DNA of 64,000 nt from Arthrobacter horti (GTDB lineage: Bacteria; Actinomycetota; Actinomycetes; Actinomycetales; Micrococcaceae). The stretch covers positions 372,001 to 436,000 of the forward strand of contig NZ_JAVALS010000002.1 in the NCBI RefSeq assembly GCF_030731045.1, given 5' to 3'. The first letter of the stretch is position 1. Each line of letters opens with the position of its first letter. Below the pieces are notes generated by a model. The model made no database searches. It saw nothing but the letters and a program-made list of their open reading frames with translations, and was not told the origin of the DNA. Position numbers and translations under genes: made by a program. Below, one piece after another: positions 17,146 to 24,616 of this stretch.

Positions 17146-18282
17146 GTGGCGTCGATTACGTGGCGGTGTCCTCGGCAGGTTCCTCCGTGCCCAGAGACGG
17201 GCGGGTCTACAGCTTGCCAGGTACACAAGAAGTCGGGGCGTTGGCGGTTGCAGTGGCGCGACGACGGCGGAAAGTCGCGAGAGTCCACGCACGCCCTGAA
17301 ACGGGACGCCGACAAGGCGCTGAGGGAGCTCACAGCCGCGAAGGTCACCACGGGCCACTATCTCGATGATGCGGCCGGCTCCATGGCATTCAAGGCGTGG
17401 TTTGAGCGGTGGACGGGCTCGCAGGTGTGGGCGGATAACACCAGGACGAACGCCGACCAGGCTCTCGCGTCGGTGCCGTTCCAGGATCGCCCCGTCAACA
17501 AGATCCGCACCAGCGATGTCCAGGCGTGGGTGAAAGAGCTCACGGAGCGGCTGGAACCGTCTACGATCTCCACCCGACACGGGACGATCAAGTCCTGCTT
17601 CAAAGCTGCAGTGACTGACCGGCTCATCCACGCCAACCCGTGCGACGGGGTGAAGCTCCCGCGGGTGCGCCGGAAGGCCGCAGCGATGACGATCCCGAGC
17701 CCGGCCCAGGTGAAAGGCGCACTTGACGCTGCGCCGGCATGGTTCGCGGGGTTCGTCAGCGTGTGCGCTTTCGCGGGTCTACGCCTCGGCGAGGCCGCCG
17801 GCCTGCAGCTTGCAGACATCGACTTCAAGGCCCGGACTATCACGGTGGCGAGGCAGATTCAGGGCGAGACCGTCAAGACGCTCAAGGACGTTCCGCCCAA
17901 GCATGGATCCGAGCGGGTCATCTACATCCCCAAGGGCCTGGTGAAGCTCCTGGCCAAGCATGTGGAGGAGGTGGGGGTCTTCGGCGATGAGAAGTGGCTC
18001 TTCGGCTACGGGGGCCACGTGCTCTCACGTCACGGCGCAGGGGCGGAGTGGCGGAAGATCCGGGACGCGACAGGCCTGGGGGAGTTCACGCTGCACGATT
18101 TGCGCCACTACTACGCCTCCGGGCCGATCGCCGCCGGCTGCGACGTAGTGACCGTGCAGCGGGCCCTCGGGCACGCGACGCCGTCGATCACCTTGGACGT
18201 CTACAGCCACTTGTGGCCGTCGGCTGAGGACAAGACCAGGGCCGCTGCGGCAGGGCTCCTGGCGGACGTCCTCGCCGCCTGA
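17146..18282 (+). CDS. tyrosine recombinase (phage integrase)
   Basis: A 378-aa site-specific recombinase catalysing integration and excision at the 27-bp att core. N-terminal SAM-like core-binding domain about 80-165. Catalytic residues: Arg in AGLRLGE, HDLRHYYAS (His and second Arg), GHATPS box His, and nucleophile Tyr in DVYSHLW. The N-terminus (about 20-65) matches an AP2-like arm-binding region in size. GTG 17146 follows GGGGGAG. The gene ends 57 nt before attR. Confidence 0.93.
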   Translation: MASITWRCPRQVPPCPETGGSTACQVHKKSGRWRLQWRDDGGKSRESTHALKRDADKALRELTAAKVTTGHYLDDAAGSMAFKAWFERWTGSQVWADNTRTNADQALASVPFQDRPVNKIRTSDVQAWVKELTERLEPSTISTRHGTIKSCFKAAVTDRLIHANPCDGVKLPRVRRKAAAMTIPSPAQVKGALDAAPAWFAGFVSVCAFAGLRLGEAAGLQLADIDFKARTITVARQIQGETVKTLKDVPPKHGSERVIYIPKGLVKLLAKHVEEVGVFGDEKWLFGYGGHVLSRHGAGAEWRKIRDATGLGEFTLHDLRHYYASGPIAAGCDVVTVQRALGHATPSITLDVYSHLWPSAEDKTRAAAAGLLADVLAA

Positions 18283-18306
18283 TGTAGGGAGATCGTAGGG
18301 AAAGCG
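18283..18306 (+). promoter_or_regulatory. putative integrase arm-type site, right
   Basis: TGTAGGGA-N5-TAGGGA-n-AGCG immediately after the integrase stop codon; counterpart of 4569-4592. The distance to the att core is 33 nt here and about 103 nt on the left, an asymmetry usual for P and P' arms. Confidence 0.6.
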
Positions 18307-18313
18307 TCGGGCG

Positions 18314-18333
18314 CTCCGCGTGATTCCGCGGAG
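18314..18333. terminator. short hairpin at right end of element
   Basis: Perfect 7-bp stem (18314-18320, 18327-18333) with a 6-nt loop, between integrase and attR. It may replace the terminator the wall-protein gene lost when the element separated it from the hairpin at 4386. Confidence 0.45.
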
Positions 18334-18339
18334 AAACTG

Positions 18340-18366
18340 GGCTCAGTACCAGTTATTGGCGTAGTG
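18340..18366. repeat. attR core (27-bp direct repeat, right copy)
   Basis: Covers the final codons and TGA stop of the transglycosylase-like gene plus three bases beyond it. Because the element brings an identical copy, the target gene stays intact after integration. Confidence 0.93.
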
Positions 18367-19155
18367 GAAGCCGAGGGCGCCGCAGGGGGAGCCGTAGCGC
18401 TGCTGGATGTACTGCAGGCCCCACTTGATCTGGGTCTTGTAGTTGGTCTGCCAGTCAGCCGCCACGCTGGCCATCTTGGTGCCCGGCAGGGCCTGGACGA
18501 TGCCGTAGGCACCGGAGCTGGAATTCTGGGCCGTGGTCTGCCAATCGGACTCGCGGTTCCACAGAGTCACCAGGCAGGGCATCTCGCTGGCGCTCCAGCC
18601 GAAGTTGCCCAGCTGGGTGGCAGCGAATGCCTGGGCGCCGGCGGGATCGTTCACCTGGGTGGGCGGCGCGGCTTCGGCCTTGATCTCGTCGGCGGTCTGC
18701 TTCAGGGCCGTGGCCGCATCGGCCGCTTCGTGAGCGGCGGCGTTGGCTTCTGCGCCGGCGGTGGCGCTCTGCGAGGACAGCGACGCCAGGGCGGAGAAGT
18801 CGAACTTCTGTCCCACGCCGGTCTTGCGGAACTCGGTCTGGCCTACGGAGACCTGCGGGCCCTGCTGTTGCGCGGGAAGCGCCTCAGGCGCCGAGGACTG
18901 TGCGGCCAGCGAGGACTGCGCCGCGAGGCCGGCGGCCAGGGCGACCGTCAGGGTGGAGGCGACGACGGCGGCGCGGGCGCCCCGGGTGCGGGGGAGGATG
19001 CCGGGCAGCTGGCCGAGGATCGAGCGGCCACCGCGCTTGCGGGCCTTGGGAGAACGGGAAGTGGAGCGTCCTGCGGACGACGGAACGGCGTCGGTGGCTT
19101 TGCGCTCACGGCGCGTCGGCACGTCAGTGACGGGCCGCAGTCTATTCGCGGTCAT
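18343..19155 (-). CDS. secreted transglycosylase-like cell-wall protein; attachment-site gene
   Basis: A 270-aa protein. It has a long basic N-terminus with one membrane helix about 63-85 (AAVVASTLTVALAAGLAAQ), an Ala-rich linker, and a C-terminal ~90-residue SLT-like domain: CLVTLWNRESDW carries the presumed catalytic Glu, followed by SSSGAYGIVQALPG and QIKWGLQYIQQRYG. This is the common actinobacterial lytic-transglycosylase-like fold acting on peptidoglycan. ATG 19155 was chosen over an in-frame TTG at 19161 because AAGGGG lies 8 nt upstream. Its 3' end is the element's integration target. Confidence 0.86.
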   Translation of the reverse strand: MTANRLRPVTDVPTRRERKATDAVPSSAGRSTSRSPKARKRGGRSILGQLPGILPRTRGARAAVVASTLTVALAAGLAAQSSLAAQSSAPEALPAQQQGPQVSVGQTEFRKTGVGQKFDFSALASLSSQSATAGAEANAAAHEAADAATALKQTADEIKAEAAPPTQVNDPAGAQAFAATQLGNFGWSASEMPCLVTLWNRESDWQTTAQNSSSGAYGIVQALPGTKMASVAADWQTNYKTQIKWGLQYIQQRYGSPCGALGFHYANNWY

Positions 19156-19242
19156 GCTCAAACCCCTTCATGGTCCGGAAGGGGGAGCCCCCAGGCTTGT
19201 GGCACTGGAAATCGGGAATGGTTGATGCTCAACCCCACAACC

Positions 19243-19271
19243 AGTCTACGGACACCCTCTCTCAATGTCAC
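19243..19271 (-). promoter_or_regulatory. promoter of the transglycosylase-like gene
   Basis: Minus strand: GTGACA (-35, 19266-19271), a 17-nt spacer, and TAGACT (-10, 19243-19248), about 90 nt before the start codon. Both hexamers are reasonable sigma-A matches. Confidence 0.5.
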
Positions 19272-19804
19272 ATTTAGATAACGGGTCGGACGTCCGACTG
19301 TTTTTCTGATTCAAAACCGGTCGCCTGACTTGTCCGGGATGCGGTCACGCGGATCTGCATGAGTTCCACTTCACATCTGAAGAATATTCGACGTCCTCAA
19401 CCAGAATTCTCTAAAAGTTCACTAAATGCGCCGGGCGTTCCGGCTCGGGTGGTCCGAAGCGTCAATTCCAGGCCTGCAGTCCGAATGGTGACGTTCATCA
19501 CTATGGACAGTTTTGTCTCACTATGTGGACCCATGGGGGCTTTGTTACTTGCAAGTTCGGTTTGTTACGTTGCACACTCGAATACGTGAATACCAACTCA
19601 ACAGCACCTGCAGCCGCAGAGACCCATCCCAGCGCACCCGCTGGCCGGATGGTCGGCTGTTGTCGAATGTGCGCCTGAACCTCACACCCTCAGCGTCAGG
19701 CAACCGTCCTTCCGCCCCTTCCGGGCACAACTCGTTAATTCATTGCAGGGACTCAGCATTCGAGCCGCGATGACGGCAAATTCACTTTCAAAGGTTTGAA
19801 CAAC
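19272..19804. other. long intergenic region with palindrome
   Basis: About 530 nt between divergent genes with no convincing coding frame. It is distinctly AT-richer than its surroundings. The perfect palindrome GTCGGACGTCCGAC (19285-19298) lies just upstream of the transglycosylase promoter and is a candidate operator. The motifs of the ydaO c-di-AMP riboswitch, known before some actinobacterial wall hydrolase genes, were looked for and not found. Confidence 0.5.
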
Positions 19805-20689
19805 ATGTCAGTTGCATCCGGGTACGTCCACATCTCACTGCGGAACGCCAACAAGGCTCCCGCCGTGCGCCCCGAGTTCGCCAACCGCCCCGCCGCACCC
19901 CAGCAGTACCCGGCCGGATACAACGGCCAGTACAACGCCGCGGCACAGCCCCAGGCCCCCGGATACCAGCAGCGCCCCTATGGCCAGCTGCGTGCGGTGC
20001 CGTCTATCCCGTCGGAGAGCAACCCTCCCACCGCCCCCACCCCTGTCGTGGCCCGTGGCGCCAACGGGGCGCCCGCCCGTCCGGCCGGCGCCCCCACCGT
20101 GGCCCGTGGCTTCGTCCTCTACGTCGGCATCGACGAGGAGACCGCTGCGGCATCCGGTCAGTCCATCGCCAAGCTGGCCCAGGAGATCCGTGCCTACGCC
20201 CAGTCTCTGGTCCAGGGTGCGGAGAGCTACGCCGCCGTCGCGGTAGCCCCGGCCAACGCCACGGGCAGCGCCCTGGACGTGGTCCGCAGCACCTTCGGTG
20301 ATCCCACCGTGGCGAACCGCCAGCGTGTGGAGGCGCCCCGCCCCGCCGTCGTGCCGGAGCAGCGCCCCAGCGGTGTCCTCATCGACCTGGCCCGCCGCGA
20401 AGTGCACCTGGACGGCGAGACCCTGAACCTCACGTTCAAGGAGTTCGAGCTCCTGAACTACCTCGTGGAGAACGGCACCCGGACCGTGGACCGTGAGGAG
20501 CTGCTGGAGAACCTGTGGCGTAACGCCGAAGAGGTCCCCAACGAGCGCACCATCGACGTGCACATCCGCCGCCTGCGCTCCAAGCTCGGCCGCCTGGCCA
20601 ACACGGTCCGCACGGTCCGTGGCCAGGGGTACCGCTTCTACGAGCACCCCGAGGTCATCGTCTGGGCGGCGCCGGAGTACTCCATCTGA
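19805..20689 (+). CDS. OmpR-type winged-helix protein without receiver domain
   Basis: A 294-aa protein. The C-terminal ~100 residues are a complete OmpR/PhoB effector domain (LIDLARREVHLDGETLNLT, FKEFELLNYLVENG, RTIDVHIRRLRSKLG, RTVRGQGYRFYEHPE). Instead of a receiver there is a Pro/Gln/Ala-rich N-terminus (about 15-95) and a small domain (about 98-165; GFVLYVGIDEETAAASGQS). It therefore cannot be a standard two-component regulator. Start ATG 19805 has AAGG 9 nt upstream; an in-frame TTG lies 9 nt earlier. Confidence 0.82.
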   Translation: MSVASGYVHISLRNANKAPAVRPEFANRPAAPQQYPAGYNGQYNAAAQPQAPGYQQRPYGQLRAVPSIPSESNPPTAPTPVVARGANGAPARPAGAPTVARGFVLYVGIDEETAAASGQSIAKLAQEIRAYAQSLVQGAESYAAVAVAPANATGSALDVVRSTFGDPTVANRQRVEAPRPAVVPEQRPSGVLIDLARREVHLDGETLNLTFKEFELLNYLVENGTRTVDREELLENLWRNAEEVPNERTIDVHIRRLRSKLGRLANTVRTVRGQGYRFYEHPEVIVWAAPEYSI

Positions 20690-20706
20690 CGTTGTCCGTT
20701 CATCTC

Positions 20707-20834
20707 GCGAAAGGCGGGATTCCCCTCGGCGCCTGCGCTCCGGCCCGCCGCCTCCTGGACTTCTTCCTCACGGAAGATTTTGGGCGGCGGGCCTGCACGC
20801 AACAACGGCGCTATCGGGGAATCCCGCCTTTCGC
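20707..20834 (+). terminator. 128-nt multi-stem structured region downstream of the wHTH gene
   Basis: Outer 19-bp perfect stem (20707-20725 with 20816-20834), an inner 11-bp GC stem (20742-20752 with 20783-20793) and a small apical hairpin CTTCC-N4-GGAAG. This is far more elaborate than a terminator needs and may be a structured 3' UTR element or small RNA. Confidence 0.55.
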
Positions 20835-20930
20835 TGTTTCCGGTGCCAGGCCGAGTGCTCCGGCTTAGGTGAGGGGAAGTGCCCCTGCGGAAGGAGTGGC
20901 TCCGTCGATGAGCCCGGCTACTGTGGTCCC

Positions 20931-21455
20931 ATGAGCCAGCACCACATGAAGCGCCTGATCATCATGAGGCACGCCAAGTCCGATTGGCCTCTCGGGGTGC
21001 CGGATCATGACCGCCCTCTGGAGCCCCGCGGGCATCGGGACGCCGCCGCGGCGGGCGCCTGGCTCCGGGAGTCCGGGAACGTGCCGGACTTCATCCTGTG
21101 TTCCACGGCGCTCCGCACCCGGCAGACCTGCACCTGGGTGTGCGAGGAACTGGGGGAGAAGGCGCCCACCCCCAAGCTGGAGTCCGGGCTCTACGCGGCT
21201 TCCGCCACTCGGATGCTCACTGTGATCAACCACGTGCCGGAGACCGTGACCAGCCTGATGATCATCAGCCATCTGCCCGGGGCCCAGGATCTGGCGCTGC
21301 TCCTGGCGGACCGCGACTCGGAGCAGGCCGCCTACCTGGATATGGCGGAACGGTACCGGACCAGCGGGATCACCGTACTGAAGACTGCGAAGCCCTGGGC
21401 CGAGCTGGACGGGCAGGACGCGACGCTGACGGCTTTCGAGGTGCCCCGCGCCTGA
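20931..21455 (+). CDS. SixA-type histidine phosphatase
   Basis: A 174-aa member of the histidine phosphatase (phosphoglycerate mutase-like) superfamily. The active-site motif is RHAKSDW (His nucleophile, near residue 14), with Arg in STALRTRQT and the second catalytic His in ISHLPGA. SixA enzymes remove phosphate from phosphohistidine. Starts at 20931 or 20946 are both possible; neither has a strong ribosome site. The last 86 nt are antisense to the convergent gene ending at 21370. Confidence 0.86.
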   Translation: MSQHHMKRLIIMRHAKSDWPLGVPDHDRPLEPRGHRDAAAAGAWLRESGNVPDFILCSTALRTRQTCTWVCEELGEKAPTPKLESGLYAASATRMLTVINHVPETVTSLMIISHLPGAQDLALLLADRDSEQAAYLDMAERYRTSGITVLKTAKPWAELDGQDATLTAFEVPRA

Positions 21456-21897
21456 CGCTTGATCCTGTGGACCGGGTACCGTGTTTTCCCCGTGCTCCGC
21501 GCCGGGGATTCGCATCCTTCACCGGCCACACGCTCCCCAGGAACAGCGTGAGAACCGCTGGCCCGCCGAAGCCGAGACCCAGGAAGAGGAACACATCGCT
21601 GCCGGCGCCGAGCCCACGGCTGTGCCCGACGTCGTACCCCTCACCGGACCCTAGCCCCCATACGCGGATGAACGCCAGGATGAAGATGACCGCCAAGGTG
21701 GTCAGAATTCCCGCGGCGAGCAGCGTCTTATTGCGCCGCAGAATGGCCACCGAAGCCACGGAACAGACCACCGCCACGGCCGCGGAGAACAGCAGCAGCA
21801 CCAGCCCCAGCGTCTCCATCGCCAGTGCGTCCTGGACCAGCAGCAGCCCGCACGCCACGATGGCGCCGAGCATGATCCGGGTGGTGAGAAGCCTCAT
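21370..21897 (-). CDS. hypothetical four-TM membrane protein
   Basis: A 175-aa unknown protein. Hydrophobic helices at about 7-25, 30-52, 58-78 and 96-118 are followed by a ~50-residue Arg/Pro/Ser-rich tail. Most of that tail is encoded antisense to the 3' end of sixA, so the true C-terminus may be functionally unimportant. ATG 21897 is the natural start. Confidence 0.6.
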   Translation of the reverse strand: MRLLTTRIMLGAIVACGLLLVQDALAMETLGLVLLLFSAAVAVVCSVASVAILRRNKTLLAAGILTTLAVIFILAFIRVWGLGSGEGYDVGHSRGLGAGSDVFLFLGLGFGGPAVLTLFLGSVWPVKDANPRRGARGKHGTRSTGSSVRRGAPRKPSASRPARPARPRASQSSVR

Positions 21898-21953
21898 GGT
21901 GTCATTCTCCCAGGCGCCCCCGACAGGGATTCACCCGGCCGTGGCCTGCGGCG

Positions 21954-22568
21954 TCACCGGGCCAGGTACCCCTTCACGAAGGTCATGATCGCCTCGACAC
22001 TGGCGGCCTGGGTCCGCTCGGGATGGAGGTTCTTCCGGTCCAGCCCCACGATGAAGCACGCCCCGAAGATCGCCGCTTCCAGCCCGGAGCGGGAGACCTC
22101 CTGGTTGACGGCGTGCTTGCGGGCGATCCGGTCCAGCGCCGCGGCGATGACGTCCAGCAGCTCGGCCCGGAGCTCACGCATGAGGTCCTGCCACTCGTTC
22201 TCGGCCTTCCAGTTCTCGTTCATCCAGAGCCGGCCGAAGGACGGGTATTCGTCCAGGAACGCGATGGCCTCCGCCACCACGGCCTCCATCGCACGGACGG
22301 GGTCCTCCTCGGCGGGGAGCGCCGCGAACCGGGCCAGCAGGATGTCCACGCCGTGGCGCAGCAGCTGGGCGATCAGCTCCGACTTGCTGCCGAAGTTGTA
22401 GTACACGGTGCCTTTCGAAACGCCCGCCTCCGCGGCGATCTCATCCACCGTCACCTCGGACGCCCCGCGCTCGCCGATCAGCAGCATGGACGCCTCGAAG
22501 ATCTTCTGGCGTGAGGCTTCGGTGCGCTGGGGACGACGCCGGGAGGCGCCGTCCGCCGAGGCACTCAT
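21954..22568 (-). CDS. TetR/AcrR-family regulator
   Basis: A 204-aa repressor. N-terminal HTH: RQKIFEASMLLIGERGASEVTVDEIAAEAGVSKGTVYYNFGSK. The C-terminal ligand domain contains FLDEYPSFGRLWMNENW. Third gene of the operon that starts at 25350, with ATGA coupling to the YhgE-type transporter gene, so it probably represses its own operon through the palindrome at 25389-25408 (inference). Confidence 0.92.
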   Translation of the reverse strand: MSASADGASRRRPQRTEASRQKIFEASMLLIGERGASEVTVDEIAAEAGVSKGTVYYNFGSKSELIAQLLRHGVDILLARFAALPAEEDPVRAMEAVVAEAIAFLDEYPSFGRLWMNENWKAENEWQDLMRELRAELLDVIAAALDRIARKHAVNQEVSRSGLEAAIFGACFIVGLDRKNLHPERTQAASVEAIMTFVKGYLAR

Positions 22569-24616
22569 ACCGAGATCTCCGGCTTGAAGCTCTTGAGCGT
22601 CCAGAGCTTGTGCTTGTGCACCGCCAGGGTGGACATGCCCATGCCGAGCACCGCGTAACCCACCAGGCCCAGCATGATGGGCGCCACCATGGACAGGTCG
22701 CCGCCGTAGATCAGGTGACGCATGCCCGTGACCACGTAGCCGAGCGGCAGGATGTCATGCACCACGTGGAACGGCTGGGGCGTGGTCTGCCATGGGAACG
22801 TGCCGCCCGAGGACACCAGCTGCAGGACCAGCAGGATCAGCACCACGAACTTACCCGGCGTGCCCAGCAGGGCGCAGATGCCCTGGATGAGCGCCGTGAA
22901 GGCCATGGCCGCGAAGAGCAGGAACACGAACGTCAACGCCGGATTGGCCGATTCGAGTTTCAGGCCCAGCGTCACCACCGCCCACAGTAGGGTGGTCTGC
23001 ACGGCGGACACCACGAAGAACGGCAGCCAGCCGGCGATGCCGATCTTCCACGATGGCGCATTGGACGCCAGAGCTCGCTGTGTCAGGGGCCGCATCGCCT
23101 GCACCAGCATGAAGGCGCCGATCCAGAGCGAGAGGCTCAGGAAGAACGGGGCCAGGCCGGCGCCGTAGGTGGTGGCCTTCGTCTGGGCGAGCTTGTCCAC
23201 GGCCACCGGGTCCGACATGACCTTGGAGACGCTGTCCCGCTGGGTCGCGTCCGGGTTGGGGATCTGGCCGGAGCCCTCAGCCAGCTTGGTGGCCAGTTCT
23301 TTGGCGCCCGACGCCGCGGTGGCCGTGCCGTCCTGCAGTTTCGCCGCGCCGGCGTCGAGCTTGGAGGCGCCGTCGGAGAGCTGCACCGCGCCGTCGTACG
23401 CGCTCTGCTCGCCGGCCGCGAGAGTCCCCGCGCCCTGCGCGAGCTGCGCCGCGCCGTCGTTCGCCTGGCTGATGCCGCCGGCCAGCGCCGGTGCCGCGTC
23501 GGAGAGCTTCCGGGCGCCTGCCGCCACGGCGGCCGAACCGTCGGAGAGCTTCTGCACGTCCGCGGCCGCCGCGGAGATCTTGGCCTTCGCGTCCGTGACC
23601 GGATTGGAACTCTGGACCTTCTGCAGATCGGCCAGCAGGGTGTCCGCCTGGGCCTGGGTGATGGCACCCTTCGCCACCAGATCGCTCACGGTGCTCTTGA
23701 TGTCCGCGTCCAGCTTGGTCTCCGCACCCTGCAGTTGCTGCACGGCTCCCTGGACCTTCGAGTTGAGCTGCGCGTTGCCGGCGGCCACCTGGGCCGCGCC
23801 GTCGGCGAGCTGCTTGGTGCTCGAGGGCAGCTGAGCCGCGCCCTGGTTCAGCTGGGAGAGCCCGCTGGACAGGGTGGACGCGCCGGAGGAGAGCTGGTTC
23901 GCCCCGTCCACCAGCCGTCCCTGGCCATCCACCAGCTGCTGGGCGCCGGTGACGAGCGTCCCCGTCCCCTGATGCAGCTCCGTGGCGCCGGACTGCAGCT
24001 GCGACAGGCCGTCGGCAAGGTTCTTGGCGCCGTCGGCCGCCTTGACCATGTTCTGATGGATCACGCCGAAGCCGGTGAGCAGCTGATCGGCCGTCTGCTG
24101 GCCCACCTCCTGGGCGACGGTCGAGTGCACCGCGGTGGTGAGCTTGTCCACGATGGTGCTGAGCAGGTAGTTGTTCGCGTCATTGGTGGTGACGTTGAGC
24201 ATGGCCTGGTGGGCTGAGTCGAAGGTGGAGGGGGAGACCAGGTTCTTGGAGAAGTCCGCCGGGATCTTCAGGGCGAAGGCGTACTTGCCGGTGCGGACGC
24301 CGTCGTCGGCCTCCTGAGAGGTGGCCACGCGCTGCCAGTCGAAGAGGTGGGCGTCCACCAGGGAGTCGGCCACCTTGGTGCCCGCCTGCAGTTCCTCGCC
24401 CTTGCTGCCGTCCGGCTTGCTCGGCGTGGCGCCGGTGTCCTCCACCACCAGGGCCGCCTTGATGCCGCTGAGGTTGTTGTACGGATCCCAGTTGGCGTAG
24501 AGGTAGATGGCGCCGTACAGCAGGGGGACCAGGGAGAGCGCCACGATGGTGAGCTTCGGCAGGACCCCGCCGGTCATGCGCTTGAGTTCGGAACGCGCCA
24601 GACGCAGAACGGTCAC
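22565..24616 (-). CDS. YhgE/Pip-domain ABC-2-like membrane protein
   Basis: A 683-aa protein. N-terminal TM (about 20-40) with the conserved AIYLYANWDPYNNL start of the extracytoplasmic domain. A long outside region follows (about 170-460), made of repeated xxLxxGAxxLxxG units typical of YhgE/Pip (phage infection protein-like) families. A C-terminal block has five TM helices about 485-670. Such proteins export unknown substrates and are usually under TetR control, as here. The stop overlaps the tetR start; its own start overlaps the ABC-like gene. Confidence 0.9.
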   Translation of the reverse strand: MTVLRLARSELKRMTGGVLPKLTIVALSLVPLLYGAIYLYANWDPYNNLSGIKAALVVEDTGATPSKPDGSKGEELQAGTKVADSLVDAHLFDWQRVATSQEADDGVRTGKYAFALKIPADFSKNLVSPSTFDSAHQAMLNVTTNDANNYLLSTIVDKLTTAVHSTVAQEVGQQTADQLLTGFGVIHQNMVKAADGAKNLADGLSQLQSGATELHQGTGTLVTGAQQLVDGQGRLVDGANQLSSGASTLSSGLSQLNQGAAQLPSSTKQLADGAAQVAAGNAQLNSKVQGAVQQLQGAETKLDADIKSTVSDLVAKGAITQAQADTLLADLQKVQSSNPVTDAKAKISAAAADVQKLSDGSAAVAAGARKLSDAAPALAGGISQANDGAAQLAQGAGTLAAGEQSAYDGAVQLSDGASKLDAGAAKLQDGTATAASGAKELATKLAEGSGQIPNPDATQRDSVSKVMSDPVAVDKLAQTKATTYGAGLAPFFLSLSLWIGAFMLVQAMRPLTQRALASNAPSWKIGIAGWLPFFVVSAVQTTLLWAVVTLGLKLESANPALTFVFLLFAAMAFTALIQGICALLGTPGKFVVLILLVLQLVSSGGTFPWQTTPQPFHVVHDILPLGYVVTGMRHLIYGGDLSMVAPIMLGLVGYAVLGMGMSTLAVHKHKLWTLKSFKPEISV

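Larger units (their letters stand above)
4439..18366. mobile_element. integrated phage-satellite-like element (integrase, rep-like gene, tape measure protein)
   Basis: About 13.9 kb bounded by a 27-bp perfect direct repeat (4439-4465 and 18340-18366), with a tyrosine integrase next to the right repeat. Contents: repressor, integrase, excisionase-like proteins, a replication-initiator-like protein with internal iterons, small phage-type genes, a tail chaperone-like protein, an HK97 gp10-like protein, a tape measure protein, and an ImmA/IrrE peptidase with a membrane partner. No large terminase, portal, capsid, protease, major tail protein, baseplate, holin or endolysin is visible, so it cannot form phage particles alone. 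It is either a reduced prophage or a satellite; the tidy start/stop overlaps across the leftward operon argue against random decay. Confidence 0.85.

Noticed and set aside
4439..18366. Calling the element a complete prophage
   Set aside because: No terminase, portal, capsid, major tail, baseplate or lysis genes can be found in any frame, so the term would mislead.
19156..19450. c-di-AMP (ydaO-type) riboswitch before the transglycosylase-like gene
   Set aside because: Expected because such riboswitches precede some actinobacterial wall hydrolase genes, but the conserved sequence blocks are not present.
20707..20834. Reading the 128-nt inverted-repeat region as a miniature transposon
   Set aside because: No target-site duplication flanks it and it lies where a terminator of the winged-helix gene is expected; a structured RNA is more economical.
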